The position numbers and the translations under genes were made by a program. Of a stretch of DNA of 64,000 nucleotides, positions 18,313 to 26,938 are shown piece by piece (within the stretch, counting starts at the first letter, position 1; every line of letters begins with the position of its first letter). Origin of the DNA: Ignavibacteria bacterium. Lineage in GTDB: Bacteria > Bacteroidota > Ignavibacteria > Kapaibacteriales > UBA2268. Under the pieces are notes generated by a model that was given only the letters and a program-made list of their open reading frames with translations, did no database searches and was not told the DNA's origin. The stretch covers positions 1-64,000 of the forward strand of contig JAAYTD010000087.1 of the NCBI GenBank assembly GCA_012518115.1. The letters run 5' to 3'.

Positions 18313-18828
18313 TTAAGAAGCTTTAGCTACTTTCAAAAGATATTTTTCAACTAAATAAAATCCACCAAAAAGTATTATTGAATAAAACAAACTACTTGCA
18401 AGTGTATTTCTGAAAAATGGTATTGCCGCTTCAAAACAAGTAACAAGTCCAGCAAATGTATAACCATACCAACCTAAACACCACACAGCTAAATTTGTTA
18501 CAACAAAGAATAACACAGCTCCACCTATAGAGCTAAGCAATACATTCTTTTTATTAAGGGTCATTTTCATTCCAATTATCGCAATAAGAGCAAAACTTAA
18601 ATAAGTTGCAAACATTGTTGAATGGAATCCTATAAACATATCGCTAACAAACATTACTATGATAGGAATCAAAAAAGCAATTCTCTTATCAGCGAAAAAT
18701 ACACCGCTAAATAATGCTACCGATATAATCGGAGAAAAATTAGGTGCAACAAAAATAAACCTTGATAAGAGTCCTAATACTATAAATACTGCTGCAAGCA
18801 GTAAGCTACTATTAATTTTTTCTTTCAT
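18313..18828 (-). CDS. DUF6580-like ECF-transporter-type membrane protein
   Basis: 171 residues with about five or six membrane helices (LLLAAVFIVLGLLSRFIF, ISVALFSGVFF, IAFLIPIIVMFVSD, YLSFALIAIIGMKM, VLFFVVTNLAVWCLGWYG, SLFYSIILFGGFYLVE). The NFSPIISVALFSGVFFADK and FVVTNLAVWCLGWYGYT blocks match proteins I know as DUF6580, which resemble the substrate-binding S component of ECF vitamin transporters. The substrate is unknown and no ECF ATPase adjoins. It has its own promoter and terminator. Confidence 0.7.
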   Translation of the reverse strand: MKEKINSSLLLAAVFIVLGLLSRFIFVAPNFSPIISVALFSGVFFADKRIAFLIPIIVMFVSDMFIGFHSTMFATYLSFALIAIIGMKMTLNKKNVLLSSIGGAVLFFVVTNLAVWCLGWYGYTFAGLVTCFEAAIPFFRNTLASSLFYSIILFGGFYLVEKYLLKVAKAS

Positions 18829-18882
18829 AAAAATAATTTTTATAATTGATTAAATATATTTTATTTTCTTTCTATTGTTCTA

Positions 18883-18912
18883 CAAAAATAACGAAACTTT
18901 ACTTAATATCAA
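18883..18912 (-). promoter_or_regulatory. Bacteroidota-type promoter for the DUF6580-like gene
   Basis: Minus strand: TTG (18912-18910), a 19-base spacer, then TATTTTTG (18890-18883), about 55 bases before the ATG. Confidence 0.65.
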
Positions 18913-19004
18913 AATATTTTCTTAATTAAATTTAGTATATTAAATTTAAGAAACAAGTAAATTAATAAATTCTTACTTATAATTTTATTATAATACAATG
19001 AATA

Positions 19005-19799
19005 TTATCTTATAACACCACGTTCTGAATGTGTGATAAAATCTATACAATGTTGAACTTCAGGTGAAATTATGTTGTTCTTATCGGCAAGATATTTTTT
19101 TATACCATCAGCATTATTCAATCCGCTATGAAATACATATTTATAAAATGTACTTAATTCTTTTACTATTTCTTGCGAAAAGCCACGTCTGCTAAGCCCA
19201 ATACGGTTCAAACCACGAACTGCCGGTGTCCTATCTAAAAGCACATAAGGCGAAACATCTTTAACAACTGTTGCATCAGCCGAAATCATTGCATGGCAGC
19301 CAATTTCAACAAATTGATGTACCTTAGAGTAGCCACCAAAAACTACCCAATCTTCAACACGAACATGACCTCCAAGATGTACGAGATTAGACATAACAAT
19401 ATGATTACCTAAAATACAATCATGAGCTACATGACTATAAGCTAATAACATATTATTATTACCTACTATTGTTCCACCAGCTGCTTTTGTTCCATTATTT
19501 ATTGTAACAAATTCACGTATTATATTATTATCACCTATTTTTACAGGCGCTAGTTCCCCTTCAAATTTAGCATCTTGAGGTTCTGTTCCTATAATTGTTG
19601 AAGCATGAATAATGTTATTGTTCCCTATTTGAGCATGAGCTCCTATTATACAATGCGAACGAATTTCAACATTATCACCAATAACAACATCATCCTCAAT
19701 AATAGTATAAGCACCTATAGATACATTATTTCCTAATTGTGCCGTTTTTGCGACTATAGCAGTGCTATGAATAGATTGTCCCATTTTATTATAATCCAT
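19005..19799 (-). CDS. lpxA: UDP-N-acetylglucosamine O-acyltransferase
   Basis: First enzyme of lipid A synthesis, moving a 3-hydroxyacyl chain from ACP to UDP-GlcNAc. The 264 residues show the left-handed beta-helix hexapeptide repeats (for example VSIGAYTIIEDDVVIGDNVE), the catalytic histidine H126 in AYSHVAHDC, and the family C-terminal helical region (GLNRIGLSRRGFS). It is the last gene of the lpxC-fabZ, PAP2, xseB, lpxA run. A start at 19784 (MGQSIHS) is possible and would match family lengths closely. Confidence 0.96.
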   Translation of the reverse strand: MDYNKMGQSIHSTAIVAKTAQLGNNVSIGAYTIIEDDVVIGDNVEIRSHCIIGAHAQIGNNNIIHASTIIGTEPQDAKFEGELAPVKIGDNNIIREFVTINNGTKAAGGTIVGNNNMLLAYSHVAHDCILGNHIVMSNLVHLGGHVRVEDWVVFGGYSKVHQFVEIGCHAMISADATVVKDVSPYVLLDRTPAVRGLNRIGLSRRGFSQEIVKELSTFYKYVFHSGLNNADGIKKYLADKNNIISPEVQHCIDFITHSERGVIR

Positions 19800-19813
19800 T
19801 TATTTTTCTATAA

Positions 19814-20020
19814 TTAATTGTTTTTTTCAGAATATTTTTTTGTAATATCTATAATTTTATTTTCTGCCGTTTCAAGAAAAGTTCTACAATCACCTGCTAT
19901 TTTCATTCCTTCTTCGTAAGATTTAATTAGATCTTCTATAGGTTCTTCAGCAGAATCTAACTTTTCAACAATTTCTTGTAGTTTCTGTAGCTTATTTTCA
20001 AAAGTATCTTTATTTTTCAT
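19814..20020 (-). CDS. xseB: Exodeoxyribonuclease VII small subunit
   Basis: 68 residues, the normal size for XseB, with the family core FENKLQKLQEIVEKLDSAEE and LIKSYEEGMKIAGDCRTFLE (two amphipathic helices). It partners with XseA to degrade single-stranded DNA; xseA is not in this window. The start overlaps the stop of the PAP2 gene by 4 bases (ATGA), so translation is coupled. Its place inside a lipid A operon has no obvious functional meaning. Confidence 0.92.
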   Translation of the reverse strand: MKNKDTFENKLQKLQEIVEKLDSAEEPIEDLIKSYEEGMKIAGDCRTFLETAENKIIDITKKYSEKNN

Positions 20021-20592
20021 TTTATTTGTTTTTGTTTTAATTTTGGTTCAAAATATTTTTCAAATATAAAATTTACTAAGTAATAAATAACAAAACCTAT
20101 TAAGGCACCGAGAATTAAACCTGTCAGCACATCAAAAGGATAATGTACGCCAACAACAATTCTTGAAAATCCTATTAAGACTGCCAACCAAGGCAACCAA
20201 AATTTATGCTGCCTATAAAATAATGCAACAATTGTAACAAGCATCATACTGTTAGCCGCATGACTTGACGGGAATGATTTGCCAGCACCGCAAGAAACAA
20301 GCAAATTAATATCCGTTAAAACATGACAAGGTCTAGGTCTCATAACAAGATTTTTTATTAAATTACTACTTACTTGATCGCATACTGCTACACCAATTAT
20401 TAAAGTAATTATGCATAATTTCCCTTGAATACCACACTTAAAAAATTGATAAACTAAAAATATTGTTATAATAGGCAACCATGTCTTAGTATTTGTAATA
20501 ATCGGCATTATAGCGTCAAAAACAGAGTTCGATATTGTTTTATTAAAAAAATAGAATAATGATAAATCTACTTTTAAAATTTCTTCTAGCAT
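20017..20592 (-). CDS. PAP2-family membrane phosphatase
   Basis: 191 residues with about five or six membrane segments and the three PAP2 signatures: KNLVMRPRP, PSSHAANS and SRIVVGVHYPFD. Family members dephosphorylate undecaprenyl pyrophosphate, phosphatidic acid or lipid A phosphates. The location between lpxC-fabZ and lpxA suggests lipid A 1- or 4'-dephosphorylation or undecaprenyl-PP recycling, but the sequence does not decide. It lies 18 bases downstream of lpxC-fabZ and overlaps xseB by 4. Confidence 0.9.
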   Translation of the reverse strand: MLEEILKVDLSLFYFFNKTISNSVFDAIMPIITNTKTWLPIITIFLVYQFFKCGIQGKLCIITLIIGVAVCDQVSSNLIKNLVMRPRPCHVLTDINLLVSCGAGKSFPSSHAANSMMLVTIVALFYRQHKFWLPWLAVLIGFSRIVVGVHYPFDVLTGLILGALIGFVIYYLVNFIFEKYFEPKLKQKQIK

Positions 20593-20610
20593 ATTTTTAC
20601 GTATGTATTT

Positions 20611-22005
20611 TTATTTATCAACAAGCGCTGATGAAAATTCTGCCTCTGCTACAACCTCACCACCAACAAAAATAGTTCCTTTGTACATCACTATTCCGAA
20701 CTTCATAGATAAAACATTAACTTCTATGATTAATTGATCACCCGGAACAACAGGACGTTTGAAGCGTACATTTTTCATTCCAGAGAAATACATTAATTTC
20801 TTTTCAATATTTTCTATTGAGTTCCACAAATACAATCCACCAACTTGCCCCATAGCTTCACATAACAAAACGCCCGGCATAATTGGTTTTCCAGGAAAAT
20901 GTCCTTGAAAAAACGGTTCGTTAACAGTTACATTTTTTATTCCTATAATCTTTTTCTCTTCTGTATCGCAGTGAATAATTTTATCTACTAATAAAAATGG
21001 ATAGCGATGAGGAATAATATCCATAATTTGGAAAATATCAAGAACAGGCTTGCTGAGCAAAGGATTACGCTTATCTTCTTGAAGCTTTTCTAAATATTTC
21101 TGTCTTATTAGCTTAGCAAATTCAAAATTACTTGCATGACCGGGACGTGCCGCTAAAACTTGCATCTTTAAAGGAACACCTACTAAAGCTAGATCACCTA
21201 TTAAGTCTAGTAACTTATGACGTGCCGGTTCATTTTTAAATCGCAAAAGCCCTTCGTTTCCATTAAGAAATCCTGTCCCTGCATTAGGAATAGACGATAA
21301 GTTTAATCGTTTTTTCAATCTATTCTCTAACTCATCGTCAATCTCTTTATCTATTATAACTACCGCATTATCAAGACTTCCACCTTTTATCATTCCTGCT
21401 TCAATAAGCATTTCAACTTCAGAAAGAAAACAAAAAGTTCTTGCAGGAGCAAATTCAGTAACAAATTCTTTTCTTAAATCAAATAAACCTGAATGTTGAC
21501 TTCCTAAAACTTCATTGAAATAATCAACCATTACAGTTATACGATAATCATTTAAAGGCAAAGCTACCATATCTATTTGCTTTTCTTCATTCTTAAAGTA
21601 AACTTGCTCATGAAGTTCAAAATATACACGCTCTGCATCTTGCTCCACAATGCCTGCTGAAAGCAATGTTTCAACAAAAGGTTTCGCACTTCCATCAGTA
21701 ACCGGAGGTTCATTATTATCCAGTTCTATAATGCAATTGTCTATTTCTAAACCAACTAAAGCTGCTAAGACATGCTCTACTGTATGTATTTTTATATCTC
21801 CAATGCCTAATGTAGTCCCACGCGAAACATCAACAACATTATCAGTTATTGCAGGAATTTCTACTCTTTCTTGCAAATCTGTCCTTACAAAAACATAGCG
21901 AGTATTCGGAGGAGCAGGCTTAAACGTTATCTTCGTCATGTTACCTGTATGCAAACCTATGCCGGAAAGCGAAACTTCTTTTTCTATTGTCCTTTGTTTT
22001 TCCAT
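20611..22005 (-). CDS. lpxC: LpxC-FabZ fusion: lipid A deacetylase and hydroxyacyl-ACP dehydratase
   Basis: 464-residue bifunctional enzyme. Residues 1-~305 are LpxC, the zinc deacetylase that commits UDP-acyl-GlcNAc to lipid A: HTVEH (H78), the RHKLLDLIGD block (H263, D267), and FAPARTFCF. Residues ~320-464 are FabZ, the dehydratase of fatty acid elongation: IPHRYPFLLVD, FFQGHFPGKPIMPG (H369) and E383 in LLCEAMGQ. This fusion is known from Bacteroidota and related phyla, where both arms draw on the same 3-hydroxyacyl-ACP pool. It heads the four-gene operon ending with lpxA. Confidence 0.97.
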   Translation of the reverse strand: MEKQRTIEKEVSLSGIGLHTGNMTKITFKPAPPNTRYVFVRTDLQERVEIPAITDNVVDVSRGTTLGIGDIKIHTVEHVLAALVGLEIDNCIIELDNNEPPVTDGSAKPFVETLLSAGIVEQDAERVYFELHEQVYFKNEEKQIDMVALPLNDYRITVMVDYFNEVLGSQHSGLFDLRKEFVTEFAPARTFCFLSEVEMLIEAGMIKGGSLDNAVVIIDKEIDDELENRLKKRLNLSSIPNAGTGFLNGNEGLLRFKNEPARHKLLDLIGDLALVGVPLKMQVLAARPGHASNFEFAKLIRQKYLEKLQEDKRNPLLSKPVLDIFQIMDIIPHRYPFLLVDKIIHCDTEEKKIIGIKNVTVNEPFFQGHFPGKPIMPGVLLCEAMGQVGGLYLWNSIENIEKKLMYFSGMKNVRFKRPVVPGDQLIIEVNVLSMKFGIVMYKGTIFVGGEVVAEAEFSSALVDK

Positions 22006-22137
22006 TATAAAATATTTTATGATTTAATTTAATTTTGAAAAATTTTTAAAAAATAAATTTAAATTTACGAAAAATTTATGAAATAAAAGACATAAATTTA
22101 TATTTATATGAAAACTTTTGTTTTTTTGTGAAAAATT

Positions 22138-22168
22138 TTGATTTAACAACAAAAAATCGCTATTTTTG
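22138..22168 (+). promoter_or_regulatory. Bacteroidota-type promoter of clpP
   Basis: TTG (22138-22140), exactly 20 bases, then TATTTTTG (22161-22168). The start codon used by ClpP (22212) follows after about 35 nt of leader. Confidence 0.8.
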
Positions 22169-22211
22169 TAAAATAATTTTTTACTTTATTAACCCAAAGG
22201 ATAACCAAAAA

Positions 22212-22802
22212 ATGAGTTACTTAGTTCCTATGGTCGTAGAACAAACTTCACGCGGAGAACGTTCTTACGATATATATTCAAGATTACTTAAAGATAGAAT
22301 TATTTTTATCGGCAGTGCTATTGATGATGCTGTTGCAAGTTTAACAATAGCTCAAATGCTATTTCTTGCAAGCGAAGATAGCAAAAAAGATATAAATTTA
22401 TATATAAATTCACCCGGCGGAAGTGTTACGGCTGGTCTAGCTATTTATGATACAATGCAATATATAAAACCTCAAGTACAAACAATAGCTGTGGGGATGG
22501 CAGCTTCTATGGCACAAGTTCTGCTATGTGCTGGTAGCGAGGGAAAAAGATTTGCTCTACCAAATGCAAAAGTTTTATTGCATCAGCCTTCTGGAGGCAC
22601 ACAAGGACAATCTGCTGATATTGAAATCTATACAAAAAATATCTTGAGTACACGAGACAATTTATACAGAATTATATCAAAACATACTAAAAAAGATGTA
22701 GAAACTATAAAAAAAGATGCCGACAGAGATTATTATATGACCGCTCAAGAGGCAAAAGAATATGGCATTATAGATGAAATTTTAGAAAAAACAGAGAAGT
22801 AA
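22212..22802 (+). CDS. clpP: ATP-dependent Clp protease proteolytic subunit
   Basis: Serine protease that forms a two-ring barrel and degrades proteins fed by ClpX or ClpA/C. From the chosen ATG it has 196 residues. The catalytic serine is in [12 protein letters not shown] and the histidine in [28 protein letters not shown] forms the oxyanion region. An in-frame ATG at 22128 would add 28 residues unlike ClpP and lies upstream of the promoter at 22138-22168. AAAGGA precedes the chosen start. clpX is not adjacent. Confidence 0.97.
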   Translation: MSYLVPMVVEQTSRGERSYDIYSRLLKDRIIFIGSAIDDAVASLTIAQMLFLASEDSKKDINLYINSPGGSVTAGLAIYDTMQYIKPQVQTIAVGMAASMAQVLLCAGSEGKRFALPNAKVLLHQPSGGTQGQSADIEIYTKNILSTRDNLYRIISKHTKKDVETIKKDADRDYYMTAQEAKEYGIIDEILEKTEK

Positions 22803-22837
22803 GTATTGTATATATCAATTTATCTATTATCTATTGT

Positions 22838-23443
22838 ATGAAACTTTCTGAAAGTACTGCACGCGAAGACTATGAAATTTTAATAAGAAAGCGAGATGAA
22901 GATGACTTTGCAGCATATTCACCTCAACTTAACAAAATGATTAAAGGCAAATCTTTTGACGAAGTCTTTACTCTTATAGATAATGAAATAATAGCTCATA
23001 TAAAAAAAATATGCAACCATTCAATTGATATCCCTAAAACTATTATTCCAACACAATACAAAAAAGAAGTTTTAGATGAAATTAACAATAAAAGAAGAAA
23101 GAAAAAAATAGTTGCAAATAATTTCAATATAAATATAGAAAATGAAAAAATAAATCAAGAAATATATGCCGTTGAAATACAAGATGAGTTGAAACAAAAA
23201 GATGAGTTAATAAAAGAAAACAATGAATTAGACGCTATTAGCCAAACAGTAGATACTATTCCTATAGTAAACAATCAAGATAGCTATGTTGACATTGAAC
23301 ACCAAACAAATACTAACTTTAAGGATAGCACTACACAAAATATTTCGGAAAATAACGATAAAACAACAACTATACATGATATAGAAGAGTTAGAACAAAA
23401 AGAAACTCAGGTAAAATTAAAGAAAAGAAAAATATCTATGTGA
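22838..23443 (+). CDS. Unknown protein with HicB-like N-terminal domain
   Basis: 201 residues. The first ~55 residues (EDYEILIRKRDEDDFAAYSP and on through GKSFDEVFTLIDNEI) follow the pattern of the HicB antitoxin fold: a hydrophobic strand, an acidic turn, AYxPxL, then GxSxxE and a helix. No HicA toxin gene adjoins. The remaining ~145 residues are highly charged and of low complexity (Lys, Glu, Asn, Asp), probably disordered. The gene starts 35 bases after clpP and may be co-transcribed with it. No ribosome binding site is evident. Function unknown. Confidence 0.6.
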   Translation: MKLSESTAREDYEILIRKRDEDDFAAYSPQLNKMIKGKSFDEVFTLIDNEIIAHIKKICNHSIDIPKTIIPTQYKKEVLDEINNKRRKKKIVANNFNINIENEKINQEIYAVEIQDELKQKDELIKENNELDAISQTVDTIPIVNNQDSYVDIEHQTNTNFKDSTTQNISENNDKTTTIHDIEELEQKETQVKLKKRKISM

Positions 23444-23467
23444 TTTCTAATAATTTGAATCAATATT

Positions 23468-24490
23468 ATGAAAAAATTTATCATAAAATCTCTTCTTTTT
23501 ATTTTACCTTTGTCAATATTTTTTATTGAAGGATTTTTACCTTTAGATACTTTTACATATAGACCTTGGGAAACTTTACTTTACAAAACAAAAAGCAGTA
23601 CTGCTTTTCCTTTCTATCCCCACAAAAATATAGATATGGTTTCTGTTGGCGATTTATGCCACCACACAAACCATGCAATTCAGAAAAGAGAAAATTGGAT
23701 TACAGATAAGTTAGGATATAGAAATAATACGTTTATATATAATCCTGATGTTGTGATTATAGGCGACTCTTTTGTTGCAGGTTCTAGCTTAGAACAAGAT
23801 TCTACATTAACTAATTTATTGAAAAGCAATTTAGATATTAAAATATACAACATCGCTCCAGCCGAATTTAACGATTTTATTAGTTTGCTTAAAAACAAAG
23901 TAATTAAAAAACCGAAGCTAGTCATTTTCAGCATTGTTGAACGTGAAATACCAGCGCCTATTATAAATGAGCAATCTATATACGATGAAAAATACTCCAA
24001 TGAATTGTTAATCTTAAAAGATAAATTTCTACGTTTTTACCTTGTAAAATACTTGAAAGCAAGAATCTTAGAAGCAAGTGGTAATGGAATTCAAGGAGCT
24101 CCCGATACAACAATGTTTTTTTTAGAAGGAGCTCGTCAAAAATATCTATATGACCAAACAGATGAAGTTGTAAAAAACATAGCTTCATATAAAAAATATT
24201 GTGATTCTATTGGTGCTAAATTTATTTTCTTTCCAATGCCTAATAAAGAAACTGTATATTTTGAAAATGTACCTTTTGCAACGCAACCTGATTATTTATT
24301 CAAGTTATGTTCTCTTTTAGAATTAAATGGAATTTATTCTATTAATACATTATCGGTATTGAATGATTTTCGTAATGTAAATAAAAAAGATCTCCTTTAT
24401 CACTTAGATGATACGCATTGGAACGCTAATGGCGTAAATTTATTGGCAAATGAACTGACAAAACATATCAAACTAAGTCTTCGCAAATAG
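23468..24490 (+). CDS. SGNH-hydrolase-like membrane-anchored protein (AlgJ/AlgX type)
   Basis: 340 residues. An N-terminal signal anchor (IIKSLLFILPLSIFFIEGFL) precedes an extracytoplasmic domain. The block I SGNH motif is VVIIGDSFVAGSS, and the block V pair is DDTHWNANG near residue 320 (DxxHW form), typical of AlgJ/AlgX-like acyltransferases or esterases acting on polysaccharides. The GDSF serine and the DTHW Asp/His could form the catalytic triad. No polysaccharide gene cluster is nearby except the distant nucleotidyltransferase at 41 kb. It ends 8 bases from the convergent nadA. Confidence 0.72.
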   Translation: MKKFIIKSLLFILPLSIFFIEGFLPLDTFTYRPWETLLYKTKSSTAFPFYPHKNIDMVSVGDLCHHTNHAIQKRENWITDKLGYRNNTFIYNPDVVIIGDSFVAGSSLEQDSTLTNLLKSNLDIKIYNIAPAEFNDFISLLKNKVIKKPKLVIFSIVEREIPAPIINEQSIYDEKYSNELLILKDKFLRFYLVKYLKARILEASGNGIQGAPDTTMFFLEGARQKYLYDQTDEVVKNIASYKKYCDSIGAKFIFFPMPNKETVYFENVPFATQPDYLFKLCSLLELNGIYSINTLSVLNDFRNVNKKDLLYHLDDTHWNANGVNLLANELTKHIKLSLRK

Positions 24491-24498
24491 TTCTTTTT

Positions 24499-25425
24499 TT
24501 ACTCACTTAATTTCAACATCAGTTCTAAAGGTATCAATGCTTTTTTTCGTAAATCTTCATCAATAATAATTTGTGGACTTAAATTTTCTAAAGCTAATAT
24601 CATTCCTTCAATTGTGTTTTTCTTCATATCTTTACAGATATTACATTCCCCTTCAATATTATTAACCATTAGAAATTCTTTATGTGGCGATAGTTTTTGT
24701 AATTGATGTAAAATACCTAGTTCTGTAAGTACAATAAATTTATTAGAGCTATTTTCCTTTGTGTAATTAATAATTCCTGTAGTTGAACCTACAAAATCGG
24801 CATATTTCAATAAATTGTCTGAACATTCTGGATGAGCTACTACTTCTGCATCTGCATTATTTTCTATAAGCTTGAGCAAATGTTCTTCTGAAAAGTTTTG
24901 ATGCACTACACAATAATCTTTCCATACTTTCATTTCAATCCCAAGTTTCTCTTTTATATAACTTCCAAGATATCTATCTGTAGCAAATAAAATAGTTTTA
25001 TCTTTAGGAATTGATTTTAAAATTTTTTCTGCATTAGAAGAAGTACAGATAACATCTGAAATAGCTTTTACTTCCGCTGAACAATTAATATAAGAAACTA
25101 AAAATGGATTTTCAAAACTATTTTTCCACTCTTTAAGATCCGACGCAGGAGATAAATCTGCTAAAGAACAGCCTGTAGAAACATCTGGCATGAGCACTAT
25201 TTTTTGAGGATTAAGAATTTTTGCAGTTTCTGCCATAAATTTTACTCCACAAAACAGAATTACATCTGCATCAGTTTCCTTAGCTTGTTGAGCAAGTGCT
25301 AAAGAATCACCTAAAAAATCAGCGATTTCTTGTATCTCAGGTTCAACGTAATAATGCGCTAAAATTATCGCATTATTTTTTTCTTTGAGTTCCTTTAATC
25401 TTAGAATATTACTACTATTTGTCAT
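24499..25425 (-). CDS. nadA: Quinolinate synthase A
   Basis: [4Fe-4S] enzyme that condenses iminoaspartate with dihydroxyacetone phosphate to quinolinate for NAD synthesis. The 308 residues contain AHYYVEPEIQEIADFLGDSL, GVKFMAETAKIL and GCSLAD (cluster Cys), HPECSDN (second Cys) and GECNICKDM (third). It is monocistronic with a clear promoter at 25480-25510. nadB and nadC are not in the window. Confidence 0.96.
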   Translation of the reverse strand: MTNSSNILRLKELKEKNNAIILAHYYVEPEIQEIADFLGDSLALAQQAKETDADVILFCGVKFMAETAKILNPQKIVLMPDVSTGCSLADLSPASDLKEWKNSFENPFLVSYINCSAEVKAISDVICTSSNAEKILKSIPKDKTILFATDRYLGSYIKEKLGIEMKVWKDYCVVHQNFSEEHLLKLIENNADAEVVAHPECSDNLLKYADFVGSTTGIINYTKENSSNKFIVLTELGILHQLQKLSPHKEFLMVNNIEGECNICKDMKKNTIEGMILALENLSPQIIIDEDLRKKALIPLELMLKLSE

Positions 25426-25479
25426 AGCTCATCACAATAAAAAATACTTATCTATTATTTTAATAGCATAAAAATAATA

Positions 25480-25510
25480 CAAAGATACATATTTTTTTTG
25501 TTATTTTCAA
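25480..25510 (-). promoter_or_regulatory. Bacteroidota-type promoter of nadA
   Basis: Minus strand: TTG (25510-25508), exactly 20 bases, then TATCTTTG (25487-25480), about 55 bases before the ATG. Confidence 0.75.
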
Positions 25511-25588
25511 TAAAACTTTTTATATTAGTACTTTAAAGTGTGTTAATAAAAATATTTTTTAGAATTATTTAAAGGGAGGTTTTTTTAT

Positions 25589-26617
25589 ATGAAAAAATTA
25601 ACTATTTTTTCACTATTTACTTTATTATTAATCGGTTTATTTTTTACAGCTTGTGATAGTGGACCTAAGCCTGTAGAAATAACTAAATTAAAAACATATA
25701 CTGATGAATTATTAAAATTCAGTATTGACTATCCGGAAAATTGGGTAGATTCAAAAATGCCAGGCGAACGTTTTGTTGTTTTTTCATCAAACGATGCCAA
25801 ATCACGTTTTTCAAAATATGATCCGACAGGTTTTCCAGGTGCAATCATTGATGTTTACGCAACGAAGGTTACCGAAACAAAAACTGTTGATACGCTTATC
25901 CAAAAATCAAAATTATTCCCTGACGAATACTATAAAGAATCAACAATAACTGTTGATGGCGTACAAGCTAAACGTTTAGATTACGGTTTCGAACTTGAAG
26001 GTGGTGATTTTCAAGGTGTTTATATTATTGCATCAAAAGATAATTTAACTTATACTTCGTTAAAAATAGAAGCTTTTGATGACACTTGGGAAGTTTACAA
26101 AGATACCTTTGAAACTATTATTAAGAGCTTAAAATTAGCTGAAACTCAACAAAGAAGACAAGACACTATTACAAACATTGAAGAGCTACCATTCCCATCA
26201 GAAAATTTGGTTGCTAAAAAAGGAAATGGATTTACAATTTCAGTTCCTGATAATTTTTATCTTGGCAAAGCTGCAACTGAAGGCGTACTTTCATCTAATA
26301 ATTATGTAGGCGACCGTCGTGCAGATTGTAATATTATGGTTGACGTTTTAGATGGCTCAAAAACAAGTGATTTCAAAAAAGCTGCAACTGAAGTAGCAGC
26401 ACGCTATACAAACTCCTCAGCATTAAGCAACACAAAAGTTGGTGGAGTTGATGCTTACATGATGACTTGGAGACCTACTAAAGATGTTAAAGGAAGAGTT
26501 TACTTTGCTAAAAAAGGTGATAAAATTTTCCGTATATCAATAAATTGGTATTCTCCTGAAGAAAAAGAATACTTACCGATTTTTGAAAAATCTATTAACT
26601 CAATAAAGTTTGATTAA
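25589..26617 (+). CDS. Lipoprotein with two PsbP/DcrB-like domains
   Basis: 342 residues. The lipobox is LFFTAC (Cys 22), followed by DSGPKP. Two similar halves follow. Residues ~35-175 contain FSIDYPENWVDSK and end in FETIIKSLKLA; residues ~208-342 contain FTISVPDNFYLGK and end in FEKSINSIKFD. Both patterns resemble the PsbP/DcrB fold found in many exported proteins. An unusually strong AAAGGGAGG site precedes the ATG, and a strong terminator follows, so it is probably abundant and expressed alone. Function unknown. Confidence 0.75.
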   Translation: MKKLTIFSLFTLLLIGLFFTACDSGPKPVEITKLKTYTDELLKFSIDYPENWVDSKMPGERFVVFSSNDAKSRFSKYDPTGFPGAIIDVYATKVTETKTVDTLIQKSKLFPDEYYKESTITVDGVQAKRLDYGFELEGGDFQGVYIIASKDNLTYTSLKIEAFDDTWEVYKDTFETIIKSLKLAETQQRRQDTITNIEELPFPSENLVAKKGNGFTISVPDNFYLGKAATEGVLSSNNYVGDRRADCNIMVDVLDGSKTSDFKKAATEVAARYTNSSALSNTKVGGVDAYMMTWRPTKDVKGRVYFAKKGDKIFRISINWYSPEEKEYLPIFEKSINSIKFD

Positions 26618-26638
26618 TTTTAACTTTATATTTGTACA

Positions 26639-26673
26639 GAGGTTGTTTCATTTTTGGAACAACCTCTTTTTTT
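26639..26673 (+). terminator. Strong intrinsic terminator of the PsbP-like lipoprotein gene
   Basis: An 11-bp stem (GAGGTTGTTTC at 26639-26649 with GGAACAACCTC at 26656-26666), a 6-base loop and seven T. Confidence 0.93.
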
Positions 26674-26722
26674 ATAGTGTGTTCTACAAATTTGAACAAT
26701 AATAATAATATAATATGTTTTT

Positions 26723-26826
26723 AATTCCCTTTCGGGGTTTGTCGTTAATTTTAACCCCGTCAAGCTTCGCTTGCCATTCTGAAAAGGGGAATTTGCAGTC
26801 TAACTTTCAGGCAAGTTGAATTTTAA
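26723..26826. repeat. Dispersed palindromic repeat copy
   Basis: Contains CGGGGTT...AACCCCG (26734-26759), the CCCCGTCAAGCTTCGCTTGCC module, AAGGGGAATTTGCAG and GTTGAATTTTAAAAATCATA. It shares modules with the copies near 771, 46089 and 61515. It fills most of the 321-base gap between two lipoprotein genes. Confidence 0.75.
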
Positions 26827-26876
26827 AAATCATATAAATCACAAATGTCATAGTTCAGACAAATAGATCTTGCAGA

Positions 26877-26915
26877 AACAAAAAACTGCTTACTGAAAAA
26901 ATCAATAAGCAGTTT
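26877..26915 (-). terminator. Intrinsic terminator of the SUMF1-like gene
   Basis: A 10-bp stem (AAACTGCTTA at 26883-26892 with TAAGCAGTTT at 26906-26915), followed on the minus strand by TTTTTGTTT. Confidence 0.85.
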
Positions 26916-26938
26916 ATAAACAAGAGGATATTCCACTA

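Noticed and set aside
22128-22211. N-terminal extension of ClpP
   Set aside because: It starts before the TTG-N20-TATTTTTG promoter; ClpP similarity begins at 22212.
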